64,000 nucleotides of DNA from positions 1 to 64,000 of the forward strand of contig JAPTJF010000197.1 in NCBI GenBank assembly GCA_029339195.1, in the 5' to 3' direction. Under the pieces are notes generated by a model, which was given only the letters and a program-made list of their open reading frames with translations, ran no database searches and was not told the origin of the DNA. This document shows, piece after piece, positions 11,115 through 24,190 of this stretch; within the stretch, counting starts at the first letter, position 1, and the number at the start of each line of letters is the position of its first letter. This DNA is from Micractinium sp. NFX-FRZ (taxonomy: Eukaryota; Chlorophyta; Trebouxiophyceae; Chlorellales; Chlorellaceae). A program made the translations under genes and the position numbers.

Positions 11115-13546
11115 TCATCCCATGATGTCTTTGCCGGCATCGTACCGCGCCAGCTCGCCCTCCACCCAGGAGGGGGTGCCACGGCCGCTCAGCCAGAGCG
11201 CCGGGGCTGCAGCAAGGACATCGACAAGGGGGAGGGAGGGAGGTAGCACGCTGAGTCAGAGGCGGCACCAGAGAGGGGCGGGGCAGGAAGCAGGGCAGCC
11301 TGCCCCCAGCACCGAGAGCATTCTGCCAACGGGCATCCACAAGAGCCGCCTGCCCACACAACCAACCTGCCACACAGCTGATGCCGAGGGCCCTGCTGCC
11401 GACAGGGTATCACCGACTGCCCATCACTCACCCACTCACTTGCCCTCCCTGCCAGAAGCTGCTCCCTCCGCTCACCCACCCGCCCTCCTTCCAACCCCTG
11501 CCCCGCCACTCACCCTCCCGTCCTCCCTTCTTCTTGAAGTCGGGCATGTTGGGCTTGGGCTTGGTCAGGCGGTTGTCATACCAGTCTGTGAGGGAACAGA
11601 GGGATCAGGGGAAAGGAGGCAGGGTGGGAGGTTGCACAACCACAGCCGCACAGGGCGCAGAGGCCAGGCGGGTACAGGGACATGCAGACCAGGCGGGCAG
11701 ATCGACACTCTTGAAGCGGCACCGCAGGACCGGCAGCTCGGGCACCGCAAAGAGCAGCGGAGTAAGTCAGCATCGCGCAGGGAGGGAGCAATGGCAGATT
11801 GTTGCGGCGAACAAGTGCATGTCAGGCATGGTCAATGCAGCCCACGTGTGGCACCACAGAGCATGTCTGCGGCAGCCTGCATGGGAGCCACCACTCACTG
11901 CTGGGATTTTCAAAAAAGTCCATCCACAGCTCCTCCTGGGTGGACTGCTGCCCCGCCGCCGCCCCCTGCTGCTGCTGCTGCTGCTGCTGCGCGCCTGCCA
12001 TGGGCTGGTCCCAGGGCGCCGCTGCCACAAACGGGTTGCTGCCACCAAAGCCGGAGCCCTCATCGGCTGCCTGCTGCGTTGCCCCGCCAGATGGGTAGGT
12101 GGAGCGCACTTTGGAGACGGAGCTGGCCATGACTTTCCACGCGGTGCGCTGCGCACCGGTGTTCTTGTCCATCCAGCGGTCGATCTTCAGGCGGCCCTGC
12201 GCAGGGTGCAACGGAGGCAGGGTGTCAGGGGCAGGAAGGGTGGGCGGCCAGGCGGCAGCAAGCAGGGCAGGGATGTGAGCCAGGTCAGTGGGTTGGGGGG
12301 CACATGCGCAGAAGGAGGGGTCCCCAGGCGGGGGTGGCACGGCCAGCCCTTCATGCGACATGTCCTACCTGCTGTGCATACCGCAACGTGCTCACCCTTT
12401 ACATGATCACTGCTCAGACAGGCGGCTGTCTCCTTGGTATCCAAGTGCCAAGTGTGTCGCAAACTGCCAGCAGAGCCTTAAATGCCGGCCCCACTGCCCC
12501 ACCCTTCTGCACCTTGACCACCACACGGTCCCCCTTCTGCAGCGCCTGGTCTGCCCGCTCAGCCAGCGGGCCCCACAACTCCACGTTCACCCTGCACCCA
12601 GAATGAAGCAGGGCGGGTGTGGAGGGGCGGGATGTGAGGTAAGAGTGCAGAGAGTTCATCAGACGCAGGTGGCAGCAGTTCGGGTGGGGCAGCTCAACAC
12701 ATCACATGACAAAGGAGCAGGGTGCAGCGCAGCTTGGGGCGGCAGTTTGGTTCTGCGTGCGCCGCCTCCCGGACGTCTCTTGCCCCCTCCGCACACCCCA
12801 GCTCGCTGCAAACTGCCATGTTTGAATTGCACGGGCCCTGCTGCGCTGCTTCCCTGCATCTGCCCTGCACCACCATCCCCCCGACACACGGCGCGCACTC
12901 ACGAGCGGCCCCTCACCAATCAATCTCCTCGGGCCGCCTCTTGGCATCAGGCTTCACCCCCACCGAAAACGGCAGCAGCTTGTTGCCGCTCTCAAACACG
13001 CGCAGCTCCTTCTTGCCGCCCACAGGTCCCATCAGGGAAACTGCGGGCAGGGGGGCAGGCAGTGGCAATGCGTTGGGGAGGGGAGCGAGTCGGCTGCCAG
13101 TGCAGGCCAGCAGATGCACGGCTTGCCTTGCCTGATAGCAGCAGATGGCTTGCTGGGCCTGAGGCGCAGAGATCCCAAGATCCCCAACTCCCTCTGGCAG
13201 ATGCGGTGCATACCCTCCAGCAGCCTCAGGGCAGCAGCAGCAGCAACATGAGCAGCAACCCACCGCTGTTGACGGTCGACGCGTCGTAGTCCACCTCGCC
13301 AATCTCGGCGGCGGCGGCGGAAGGGGCATAGTCGGCGTAGGAGCGTGCTGCCACTTGCGGCCTGCTCTGAAGGCCCTGCTGGCGAGCCTGGGATGCCAGG
13401 CCGCGGCCCGGCGGAGGCAGCAGCGAGAGCCGAGGAGCGGCAGGGTTTGTGGCGCTGCGCAAAGCGCCAAGGCCGCTGCTCACAACCGGTGAGCTGCTGG
13501 AGCCCTTGGCCACGGAGAGGAGCCGCATCGTCAGCGTTTTCAGCAT
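11115..13546 (-). CDS. OSB-type organellar single-stranded DNA-binding protein
   Basis: Binds single-stranded DNA in organelles, where plant OSB proteins restrain recombination of mitochondrial or plastid genomes. The N-terminus MLKTLTMRLLSVAKGSSSS plus a basic Ser-rich stretch looks like a mitochondrial or dual transit peptide. The OB-fold follows over two exon joins: LMGPVGGKKELRVFESGNKL, VGVKPDAKRRPEEIDW, VNVELWGPLAERADQALQKG, then GRLKIDRWMDKNTGAQRTAW. After a Gln-rich linker comes a PDF motif as defined in OSB proteins: LWMDFFENPSSEWW (about 11890-11935), YDNRLTKPKPNMPDFKKKGG (about 11530-11585), and a terminal exon ALWLSGRGTPSWVEGELARY (11115-11205). The stop is at 11115-11117. A second Met nearby (MRLLSV, 13528) is an alternative start. 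Family assignment is strong; choice of organelle is inferred. Confidence 0.87.
11967..11990 (-). repeat. CAG-type repeat encoding poly-Gln linker
   Basis: A run of CTG triplets on the plus strand gives a poly-Gln tract between the OB-fold and the PDF motif of the OSB-like protein. Confidence 0.8.
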
Positions 13547-14462
13547 GTGCGGCTCGAACGGCTGAACCCGGGCTGTATCGCTGCTTTCGGAGCGTGTTTG
13601 TGCGACCGGATAAGTACCCGCGGTTGTCAGACAATCTTGCGATGCAGCAGAACCAGCTTGCAACCTTGCAAGCATGCCGCCCCGCCAGCGTGGCGTGGAC
13701 AGCAGGCACAGCTAGGGTTCCGCTGCGTGAGGGTTGTGAGAATGGAGTGGTGATTGCTGGGTCTGTAGAGTCTGTCCCTGAGGATCACTGCACTGCAGCT
13801 TGTAGATCGCAGGTTGATGATTGGCGATGAGGACTCGAGTGCTTGGGACCTGTGGTCACCGGCAGGCAGGGAGACCTCACACTCCGTGCTCAGCCTATGA
13901 TGACGCGCCCATCGGGATTGCACCCCCAAAGTGCAGGAGGTTTAAATTGCATTACTCGAACTAGTGTGGTGAAACTGATCCAGAGCCAACAGCGCTCTAC
14001 TGTGTAACCTTGACAGCAGAGGTTTGAAGGAATGCGAGGCGGTGGGCAGGCGGGCGGCGTCCAGGCGGCACCATGCCTATAAATCCCCCACTGTAGCGTG
14101 CATTGCAATGCAAGCAGCCTCCCTCTAAAGGCAGGTAACACCGATCAAGCGCATGCATCCCCGCCAGGAGGGCTTGCAGACCGACGATTGCCTCTGGCGC
14201 ACGCTGCAGCGGCATGCCGTCTCCCGCCTGCACGGCATGACGTACTTGGCTGTGGCATTTCTCGGGGCACTGCCCGGCAGTTCCCATGTTTGAGTTCTCG
14301 ACTGGACTGCTCACGCATTGCTTTGAACCATCGGCTTTCGTTTAGAGAGGCGCTGCGCCTCGCGCTGCTCGGAGCGCAAGTTGCTGGGGGGCGCCCGCAC
14401 ACCTGTACAGCAGGCTGGCTGCAGGGCGTGATGAGAGGCTCGAGATCTGAAGCGGCGACGAT
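13547..14462. promoter_or_regulatory. Divergent intergenic region with a TATA-like box
   Basis: 916 bases separate the divergent start codons of the OSB-like gene (minus) and the RUNKEL-like gene (plus). A TATAAAT word at 14078-14084 lies about 380 bases upstream of the plus-strand ATG and is the clearest TATA candidate in the window. No coding exon could be supported. Confidence 0.45.
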
Positions 14463-17400
14463 ATGAACAACTACCAGTGAGCGTCGTCTCTGCTGCCCTT
14501 TGCTGTTGGGGCCCCGCTGCAGCCTGCCCGGCGGGCCTCGCGACGCACGCCGCTGTTATTGCGACACACAGGGTGTCCATCCGCTCACAGCCGGAGAGAG
14601 CGGCAAACCGAGATAGCTGCCAGCACCCACCCGCCGCCGCCGCCGCCGCCGGTGCCTGCCAGGCGGCGCCCTGAACCTCGCACCCCCTTGCTTGCCACCC
14701 TGCTTCCTTCGGCTTGGCAGCATCCACGAGATCATTGGGCGGGGCAGGCAGAGCAAGGTGTACAAGGCGCGGCTGAAGCAGAGCCTGGAGTATGTGGTGG
14801 TCAAGGCCTGCTCCAAGGACCTCAAGCCGCGGGTGCTGCAGGAGGTGGGTGCTGGACCGCAGGGCAGCTGGCATTGTGGCTGGGCGGTTATAGACTGGCC
14901 GCCAGGTGTTCTGCACAACGCAGTTGTCAGGGAGCACATGCAGGGCTGCAGGCGTGCACTTGGCTGCGTGCAGTGGGGTAGGCAGCGGCGTGGCACATGT
15001 GGAGTGTGCGGCGTGTGCGTTGCCCGCCCGACCCGCTTCTGCCTGTGTTCAGGCAGGCAGGAGCAGCTGGTGCAGCGGCGGCTGCAGCAGCTGCTGGGCG
15101 GTTGCACTGTGTGCCTCACCGTATCAACGCTGCCCGCCCCGCCTTGCAACCCCACCTCAGGTCAAGGTGCTCAACAGCATGGGGCACCCCAACCTGCTGC
15201 GCTTCCACACCTGGTGGGTGGCCCGCATGCCTGGCCTGCATGTCTGCCTGCGCGCTCTCTTGTGGGAGCAGCCGCCAAATGAGTGGGTGCAGCTGACTGA
15301 TCAGCCACACAGTCGGCCCCAGCCATCCGCCCTGGCCCGCCACCTGTCCTGCCCGCCCACCCTGTCTGCTGCTGCCATGCAGGTACGAGACTCAGAACCA
15401 CCTGTGGGTGATCCTGGAGTATTGCGTGGGCGGTGACCTGCTGGCGCTGCTGCGCTCGGATGGCCACCTGCCAGAGGCCTCAGGTGGGTGCTGGCGCTGC
15501 CTGGGATGCCAAAGGCATGACGCGGGTTGTTGAGCGCATGTGGCACCTTTGCCTGGCAAGCGCGCCGACCAGATCTCCTCTCAACTGGTTGGGAGTTGAA
15601 CCGTCGAGATGGGTGGCGACATGCTGTAAAGCATTTCATGGCTGGCAAGCAGCTGGCGTCAGAGCTTTAACAAAAAACACTGGCCTTGATTTGCCGGCAG
15701 CCGGCGCCCTGCTCCCACACCTTTGGCCCACCTGCATGCACCCCGTCTTGTCTCGCAGTGGTGCGCCTCGCCCGCGACCTCGCCTGTGCTGTGGTGCACC
15801 TGCACAGCAAGGGCATCCTGCACTGCGACCTGAAGCCATCAAACATCTTGCTGGACGGTGGGTGGGGCGGGCCTGGCCTGCCATGGCGCTGGCCAGGGGC
15901 ACATCAGGCCGGGCCGGGCTGGGTGGCCCTCCTGTGTGCTCTTGGTGGGAGTGCACATAAGCGGGGGTGGCAGCTGAAGGGGCATACCTGCGGTGTTGGC
16001 AGGCTGACGTTGCCTTCAGAGAGTCATCAAGCATGCCACTGCCACCCTCCTCAGCCACAGGGGGGACCTGAGCGTCACACCTCACGCACCTGCTACCTGG
16101 CTGCTGCCTGCAGAGAGCGGGCGGGTGCGGCTGGGCGGCCTGGGCATCTCCCGCCGGTTTGAGGTGGTGCAGCGCCAGCTGGCCACGCTGCCAAACGGGC
16201 TGCGGGAGATGCAGCAGGTGCGCGGGCTCGGGGAGGGCCGCCCGATGGCTGCCAGAGACCATGGACAGTGGTGCCTTGCCATCTGCCTGGGTTGCTGTGC
16301 AGCAGGTATCTGGCAGGCAGCTTGGTTCGTCTCGCTCGCTTACTCCAAGTGCACGTGGCATCCGCCACCCACAGCAATAGGCGCACGCCAGTCATCACAC
16401 GCCATCCAATTCCTGCAGGGATCACCGTACTATCTGGCTCCCGAGACTGTGCGCACACCTGGCTTCTACACCACAGGTGAGTGGGCGGGCAGTGCAGTGG
16501 TGTGGGGCGGGGCTGTTGTGTAGGAGGAGGGCACCAGCACTGGCATCGCCCGCTTGGTACTCAAACATGCCCCTGTGTCCCGATGCCTCCCCTCCCCACA
16601 TCTTGTGCAACCTCGGTCCTTTTCTTCTCCCCTGCCATGCAGCCTCCGACCTGTGGGCCCTGGGCTGCATACTGTACGAGTGCGCTGCCGGGCGCCCCCC
16701 CTTTGCCGCCGCCTCCACCCACCAGCTGAATGCGCTCATCCTGAACGCCGAGCCGACGCTGCCAGCAGGTGGGCGGGCAGGGAGGCAGGCAGGCAGTCGC
16801 CATCTGTGCCGGGCGCAGCTGCAATGCAGCAAGGTGGGCTGCTAGTCGCGTGCTGCTGCGTTAACACGCCCTCTGCCCTCCCCTTCCCCTGCAGGCATCA
16901 GCCGGGAGCTGGCTGGCTTGATTGCACGGCTGCTGGACAAAGACCCGCTGAGCCGGTGCACGTAAGTGGCATATTGTGCAGCAGCGTCTGGTTGGCTGCT
17001 TGGCAGCCTGCCAGCCATCCGGCCTGCCTCCCCACATGGCATGCAGCTTGCAGCGTGCCTCCCCAGCCACTGACGTCCACTAAAAATGCCGCCCCCGCCC
17101 CTGCTGCTAACAACTTTCTGCCTTGCAGGTGGCCTGAGCTGTGCAGCCACCCAGTGTGGGGAGCCAGCCCGCCTGTGCTGCTGCCCGTGCCAGAGGAGCC
17201 AGTGCTGGCAAGGCTGATGGAAGAGGCAGAGGGGTCTGGCGGCGAGGCAGCGACGGGGGAGGGCGGCGGCCCAGGGACACGGCACCGAGCCAGCGGCACT
17301 GGCAGCAGCTTGGGCGGCGATGCGGAGTTTGCGGCAGCAGGGGTGGCGCAGGGTGCGCTGCACGAGTCTGCGCAATCCAATGCCAGCAGCAGCGGCGGGG

Positions 17401-20400
17401 CCAGCTCTAGCAATGTGAGCGGAGAGTACCACCGGGGCACCGCCAGCGGCAGCGCAGCAGCCCAGCAACAGCAGCAACAGGAGCAGCAGCAGCAGCAGCA
17501 GCAGCAGCCCTCCGAGGGGACGCCGATGCGAGGAGGTGGGCTGGCTGCCGCCGATAACCCATCCTCTTCTGGAGCGGCCGCGGCGAGGCGCACAACCCCA
17601 GCAGCACCGGCACCTCGAGGGGCAGCAGCAGTGGCAGCCGCAGCCGCAGCAGCAGCAGCCGCCGATGACTACCCAGGCGCCACGCCTGCTCACCCACGTG
17701 TCGTATCTCGCACCGCCGGCATGGCGCCCTCGCCTGCCGGCGTCCCCGCTGAGGCCATCGCTGCTGCAGCAGCCGACGGTGCAGCAGGGCTTGCGCCGCA
17801 GTTTGCTGTGCTCTCGCGGCCTGGCGATGCGCAGCAGCTGGGCAGCGGTAGCACAGGCAGCGTGAGGCCGCCTGGCATGGCTGCGGGCACAGGGTCAGCG
17901 GGGCCTTCAGGAGGGCTGGAGCATTTGCTGTACCACCCCAGCGACAGCGTGATGAAGCCAATTGTGGGCAACAAGAGGTGGGCATGGGCTGGGCTGCCAC
18001 GTTTGGGTGCGGGCCTTTGCAGGCCTGGCATTGTGTCTTGCAGTGCTGGCATGCGCAGGCCTGGCTGTCCTTGGGGTTCAACACGGTGGGACGCAACCGG
18101 TCACTGCAGGTGGCTGCTGTTGGCTGCTGCCGCTGCTCGGGCAGTTGATGGCAGACGGCGCGATTGCTGCGCCCTGGCCTGCCGGCCGGCCATCCCGCCG
18201 ATGTGTGACCCTTGAACCTGCCCCGCGCCCTGCCTGTCCATGCCTGCAGGATAGAGCGCCCGCTGGAGAGCATCTTCAACCCCTCGCTGCTCCCCTTCCA
18301 GCCCATGGTGCGCTGCACTCAATTCCTGCTGCGCTACTGACACGCTGCCCTGAAAGATCATAGTTCCGGCCTGTCGGCCCAGGGGCAGAAGTCGTGCGCA
18401 ACAGTGCTGCGGCTGCACATGGCAGCTTGCATGTGCACCTGGCGCCGCTGCCTGCATGCACGAGCCCTGTCCCGATCACCCGCCATGACCCTCTCGATCC
18501 GCTGTCCTGCCTGCCTGCAGCCAGCCCACAAGGTCGCAGCGCTGCCGCCGCAAAGCAAGACGGCGTTTGTTGCGGTGCTGGCCCGCACCATCAGTGGCGC
18601 AGGTGGGGAGTGCTGGGCACTGGGCATCCTTGTGCCACTGGAGCGTGTGCAACTGCAGAGTTGTGCCGGTCCTCAGAGGGCCGGCGTGGGCGCCCCGCTC
18701 GCAGTTTGCCCACCGTGCCCTGCCGCCTCCCCCCGCCCCCCCTTCTGCAGCCCACCCCCACACCAAGCTGGCCACGCTGGTGTACTGCGAGAGCCTGTGT
18801 ATTGATGTGGCGGTGGTGGGGGAGATGGTCAACGGGGACATGGGCCTGTCTCTGGTGAGGGCGGACCGGCAGGCGGTCCTGGTCTGGAAGTGGGGGGCTG
18901 TTTGGGGCTGTGAGCTGAGGGCCGGCGTCTGTGCCTGTGCCCAATCTGCCCTTTCCGGCGCGTCGACTCACACCCGGAACACGGCCGCCGATAAGACGTG
19001 TCTGTAGCAGTGGGGCACGCACACGCACACACGCACACCAACTAGCACACTCCCCCCCCCCCCCACCACCGCCGCAGGTGCACCTGCTGCAGCCGGGCAG
19101 CAAGGACCCGGCGCTGCGCCTGCGGGCCGCCAACCTGCTGGGCCTGCTCATCCGCCACGCCGCCTCCATCTCCCCCGCCCTGGAGGCCGCGGGGGTGTGC
19201 GGCGCGCTGGCGGCGGCGGTGCGCCAGATGGAGGATGTGCAGCTCCAGCGGCGGGCAGCCGCAGCCCTGGGAGAGCTCCTGTTCTATGTGGACTCCCAGC
19301 AGCCGCGGGGCGGCAGCAACGGCGGGGAGGCGGGCGGCAGCGGCAGTGGCACGTGGGACTTGCCTCCAGAGGCAGTGCACCGGCTGGTTACGCTGCTGCA
19401 GCTGGGGCAGGATGAGGTGGCGCAGGTGGGTGTGGGGGAGGGCATGGGAGGGATGACTGTGAACACGCGGGGCCGTGCACACTCTGTTGTGACCGGTGCA
19501 GGTGTGCATTTCTTCCCGAGGTGGGACTGCCGCCCTCCCAGCTCCGCCCTGTCTGGTCTGTCGTCACAGCGGCCTCTGTTACTGATCCGCACCCACCCGT
19601 GCAGCACTATGCGGCCAAGGCACTGGAGAACGTGTACGGCCTGGGCGGGCCGTGGGCGCTGCAGCTGTCCACCAGCGACACAATGGGCATGCTGGTGCAG
19701 GTGCGCACAGCGAGGGTGGCGGCACCAGCGGCAGCGCTGGGATGTGGCCGGCATTGGACACAAGGGGCATCAAAAGTAGTTGTGTTCGTGCATATGGGGA
19801 GCAAGGTTTCAGGCGCTTCCCTGCTTTGCAAACAGCTGCTCGTAGCACACCCAGGCCTGCTCCTGCCCTCCCTCCCACCCCCGCCCCTCCTCTGCAGCTG
19901 GTAGAGAGCAAGCTGCCCGACGTGCTGCGCGGCACTGCCGCCTCCGCGCTCTGCCGCCTGCTGCGCTGCCAGCCTAGCTGCCTGTCGGCTCTGGTGGAGA
20001 TGGGCGGGGTGGACCTCATCGCCTCAGGTGGGGGTTGCACTTGTGGGTGGGCATGTTTGCTTGGATGTGTCAGCTTCTGCTTGGTCAGTTTCAGACCACT
20101 CCAGGAATCGCACTTTGTCGGGCCACCTCCTGCGGCACAGCCTGCTCGCAAAAGCCGAGTCCCACGCATGCCACACCAAGCTGACCCTGGCTGTGGCACG
20201 CGTAGCCTTGATCCTGCTGCGCCTGCTGCGGCCCTTTGCCCGCAGGCCTCACCGACGCCAGTCCCCGCGTGCAGCAGGCGTGTGTGACGGTGCTGAGCCA
20301 GCTGCTGTGCAGCCGCCAGCTGTCCCCCAGCATCACCGAGCTCTGCCTGGGATCAGAGGCAGTGCTGGAAGGCCTGGCCGGGCTGCTGGACAATGCAGGT

Positions 20401-23400
20401 GAGGGTGGGGGCGACCAGGGGAGCAGGCAGGGAAGCTGTGCGACACAGGTCAACAGGTTGCCCTTGCCACCACGTTGGGCGAGCACTCCCCGCAGCTTTC
20501 ACGCACGCTGCGATCGATGTACAAGAGCCCGACCATCATGCACACTGCACTGCACTCGAGCGTCACGCCCCCCGCTTGTGCCCCTCCTGGACCGCTGCAG
20601 CCGAGCTGCTGCAAGCAAAGGCGCTGCTGGCGCTGGCGCTGTTGTGCCGCAGCCCCACCGGCCTGGCGTGCGTTGTCTCCTGGCACGGCCTGCTGCCCCA
20701 AATTGAGCGGCTGTGCTCGAGGGAGCGGCTGCAGGGCGGCAATGGCACCGGCAACGGCCCGGGGGGCTCTGAGCAGTACATGACAGCTGCAGTCACAGCG
20801 CTCACCCAGCAAATGGCCGCCAATGTTGTGCCCCTGCTGCGCCAAGCGGCCGCCGCCGCCCGAGCCGCCTCGCAGTCGGCGGCCCGCGGCGCTGCCGCCT
20901 CTGAGGGTAATGGCAGCAACTGCAGCAGCAGCGTGGCGCTGCACCCGCTGGAGGCGCTGCTGCTGCTGCTGGGTTCAGTGGCCTTCCGCCCCATGGTGGT
21001 GTGTGACGGCCTCATCACTGGGCTGGCAGACCTGCTGACACGGGAGGTCAGCTCCAGCGGCGCATCAAGTGCCTCCTCCTTCCACCAGGATCTCAAGGTG
21101 GGGGCTGGTGGGTGGTGCGGGGTGGAGAGGGTTGGATGTGGTGGGAGGGTGGCTCCGCCTCCTTGTTGGGAAGGCCTGCTGGGTGGGCAAGCTTGGTGTG
21201 TTGTGGTTGCAGCTTTTGGAAGCCAATCCAGAGAGAATGGTTGCTGGTCAGCTAAGCAGCCACACCCCACACCCCCACCCTTGCCTCCCCTGCCCTCCCC
21301 AGGCCCACTTGCTGACCGCCATCGACTCGGTGTGCTCCCACCCCGAGCTGCTCATTGAGCACTACGCCAACGTGCTGGGACACCTGCTGCCAGCGCTGTC
21401 AGCAGCAGGCGAGTAGGGGGGTCCGGGCAGCTTGCACCTGGAGGTTATGTTGCATGGGAGCGAGTGATGCACACGTTGGCCGCTTGCCTGGTCTGGGCAC
21501 AACTTCTATGGGTGCCCCTGCCTGGAGAGAAGCAGCCCTGCTGTGTCTCTACCAGCCTCCGTGCACCTTGCTGCCTCTGACCCAAAGCACCTGCCCGGCT
21601 CGTGCCCCCCTGCAGTGGCCAGCCAGCGAGAAACAGCCGACACCCGCTTCTGCTGCCTCAAGCTGCTCTGCGACGTCGTGCTGCAGGCAAGTCATGGGGG
21701 CTGGGGGATATTTTGGGAGAGTTGTGCTGGCCATGCTGTCGGGCATGATGAATGAGGGTGGCACAGAGTGCAGGCAACCATGCCAGGAAGGCACCCACCC
21801 AACCCAGCTGCACCACCCCCGGACATGCGTCACACCCCCAAGCCGCACAGCCCGACACAACCCCCAACAAACCCTGCTCCCTCCCTCCCCCCGCAGTTTG
21901 TGAACGAGCCGCGCCTGTACATCAGCGCACATGCCTCGGAGCACACCACCGCGGGTGAGTGGGGCTGCTGGGCCGCTGCCGGCGAGGCGCGCCTGCGGCC
22001 CCCGTGGCCCTTCAATTGCGTGGGAAAGGATGTTTGGGCCCTCTGGCTGCAACTGTAACCCACCCACCCCCTGCCTGCCATCCACACATCCACCCATGTT
22101 GCAGACTCGGGCATTGCCAACAAGCTCATAGATGCGGCTGTCTCCCAGTATGTGCTGCCCCTCATGCCCGCACTGTTTGCCGACGAAGACCCCATGCCCC
22201 TGTGAGTCTACGGGTGGCAAAACAGTTGTATCGGCAGCCGGGGGCAGCACATGAGACAGCTGTTCAGAAGTGCTGGCTACAGCTGCGAATTGCAGCGCCG
22301 GCCCTGGCATGAGAGCAGCAGTTGAGTGATATTGACTTGTACTTGTAAAATCAGTTTGAGAGCCTGGCCTGCCCTGCTGCCCGCCGGTCGCCGCAGGTAC
22401 GCCCTCAAGCTGCTGGGGGCGCTGCTAGAGTTCAACCGCCTTTGGGTGGCTGACGTGGCAGCCGCGGGCCTGGCGGGCAGGTGCGCCGCCGCTCCCATGC
22501 CCGCATGCCTTGCCCAGCAAGCTTGCTAGTCAATCTGCCTTGTCGCCTTCCTGGTTTGCGTGTGCCACGCTTTCCTCATGTTCGTGTGCTGCCACGTCAT
22601 GTGTCCTTCCACAATACAAGTGCATGACGGGCGTAGCCGCTACTTGACACACCATGCCCATCCTGATTGCCTGCACCTGCCCCCATCGTCCCAACCCCGC
22701 TCGCTCCCCACCTGCCCCAGGTTCTTTGAGTGGCTGTCCATTGCGCACCCCCACAACAACGTGCACAACATGCGGCTGTGCCGGCTGGTGGCGGATGCAA
22801 AGGTGCTGCCGTCGGCACAGCTGGCGAGGCTGGAGGCGGTGGACCGGGTGAGCAGACCGGGCTGCCTGCATATGGAGGGGTGGTGATGGTGGCGGGAGGT
22901 GTGGTGAGGGGCTGCCAGGGAGGTGCTGGCATGCTGGCGTGGTGCTGCCCCGGTGGGGATGCTGGAGGGGTGGCGAGCCTGCATGCCTGGATCCTGCCCC
23001 GCAACGCCTCCACCTCTGCCATCTCTATTCACCCCTGCGTGTTGCTGCCCCACCCTCTCCGTCCCCAGGTGCTGGCGGTGCTGGCGTATGCCCATGAGAA
23101 CGATGTGGAGCCCTTCCTGGAGCCGGCGCTGCATCTACTCAACTCCCTGCTCAGCGACGTTGGTGAGTGTGGGGGCCAGGGGCGGCATGGGGATGTGAAG
23201 ACGGTGCTCCTAGGCCAAGTGGTGTGGGATGAAACGGCACCATGTGCTTGGGTGCGTTGTGCTGTGGCAGGGTGGTGGCAGGGGCCTGGGTGCCGAGGAG
23301 GCCCTCTGAGGAGGGCATCTGGTGCGGTGCTGCCGCTGCAGGCAGGCGCGCAGGCAGAGGGCACTGTCACTGCCAACACACACGCATGTGCTGCCCCTCC

Positions 23401-23881
23401 CCACGCTCTCATTTGCTTCTCGCCCCACCACTGCCGCCCCCTTACTGCAGGCCCCCTAGACAGCCAGAAGGCGGTGGGGGCACTGCCCCTGCTGTTGGAG
23501 CTGGCGGCAGTGCACGAGCCAGAGACAGCGCTGGCGGCAGCCCACTGCCTGCTCAAGCTGGTGCACTTGCACACGGGAGATGCGGCAGCAGTGCTGGAAG
23601 CAGCCGACCATGCCGCGCTGCTGGTACCGCTGCTAGACCCCAGGGCGGCAGCAGAACGGCAGGCGGCAGGGGCCTGCCCTGGCTTCAATGCTGACCTGGC
23701 GCCCCTGCTGCTGCTAGCACTGGCGGCAGCAGTGGAGGCCCGGCCAGGGCTGCTGCGCGACGCTGGCGGTGGGCAGCTGCTCCCAGCGCTGACTGCCTGC
23801 CTGGAGGCGGTGCGAGATCCCGGCCTGACGCGCCGCTGGGGCCTGCTGCTGCAGTCGGCAGGAGCCGCGGGTGTATCCTGA
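14463..23881 (+). CDS. RUNKEL/ULK4-type protein: degenerate kinase domain plus HEAT/ARM-like repeats
   Basis: Homologue of plant RUNKEL, a microtubule-associated protein needed for phragmoplast cytokinesis; ULK4 is the animal relative. Exon 1 is only 14 bases (MNNY, then a split His). Joined exons read HIHEIIGRGRQSKVYKARLK, VVVKACSKDLKPRVLQE, VKVLNSMGHPNLLRFHTW, YETQNHLWVILEYCVGGDLL, HSKGILHCDLKPSNILLD, ESGRVRLGGLGISRRFE, SPYYLAPETVRTPGFYTT, and SDLWALGCILYECAAGRPPF (to about 17.16 kb). The ATP-binding Lys and the catalytic-loop Asp are present, but DFG reads GLG. A disordered Gly/Ser/Gln/Ala linker (17.16-17.98 kb) is followed by LLYHPSDSVMKPIVGNKR and IERPLESIFNPSLLPFQP, a RUNKEL-like junction. 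About fifteen further exons (18.5-23.9 kb) encode ARM/HEAT-like helices, for example LRAANLLGLLIRHAASISPA. The estimated length of roughly 1,350 residues is close to plant RUNKEL. Confidence 0.9.
17464..17509 (+). repeat. CAG repeat encoding poly-Gln in the RUNKEL-like linker
   Basis: An interrupted CAG/CAA run in the disordered region between the kinase-like domain and the helical repeats encodes Gln residues with one Glu. It is in frame. Confidence 0.85.
19052..19064 (+). repeat. 13-base C run in an intron 3' splice region
   Basis: A homopolymeric C tract forms part of the polypyrimidine stretch just before the acceptor GCCGCAG at about 19077 that precedes the VHLLQPGSKDPALRLR exon of the RUNKEL-like gene. 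Confidence 0.75.
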
Positions 23882-23962
23882 CTCTCAGGCTACTGGATGA
23901 CCCGGCCCTGCCAGCCCCTGTGACTGCACAGTGTGACTCGACCCACTGACAACGTGTGACGC

Positions 23963-23967
23963 TGTAA
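23963..23967 (+). terminator. TGTAA poly(A) signal of the RUNKEL-like gene
   Basis: TGTAA occurs 82 bases after the stop codon, a typical place for the algal polyadenylation signal. Confidence 0.6.
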
Positions 23968-23989
23968 CAACACATCTACTGGGCTCTGC

Positions 23990-23994
23990 TTACA
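23990..23994 (-). terminator. TGTAA poly(A) signal of the FAAH gene
   Basis: Minus-strand TGTAA about 200 bases past the FAAH stop codon. Confidence 0.5.
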
Positions 23995-24190
23995 GTTGAA
24001 ACTGCACAAGCAGACTTTGTGGCATGCAAGGCTGCATGCAATATGCTCTCACTTGCTATTCTGACGGACACTGCTAACGGAACGCCCATGGCCTATAAGA
24101 GGCAAACACACGATGGGAGGCGAAGCGACTTGCTTTGCCAATGTCGAGCTGCTGCTGTTTCGCTGACACACCGCTGCATCAATGCTGCAG

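Larger units (their letters stand above)
23882..24190. other. Short convergent 3' region between the RUNKEL-like and FAAH genes
   Basis: Only 309 bases separate the two stop codons. Poly(A) signals for both strands lie within 32 bases of each other (plus TGTAA 23963-23967; minus TGTAA read as ttaca 23990-23994), so the two 3' UTRs probably overlap or abut. Confidence 0.6.

Noticed and set aside
16554..18215. Continuous plus-strand frame through RUNKEL introns
   Set aside because: Only the part from about 17130 is coding; upstream it reads through introns in a different frame from the kinase exons.
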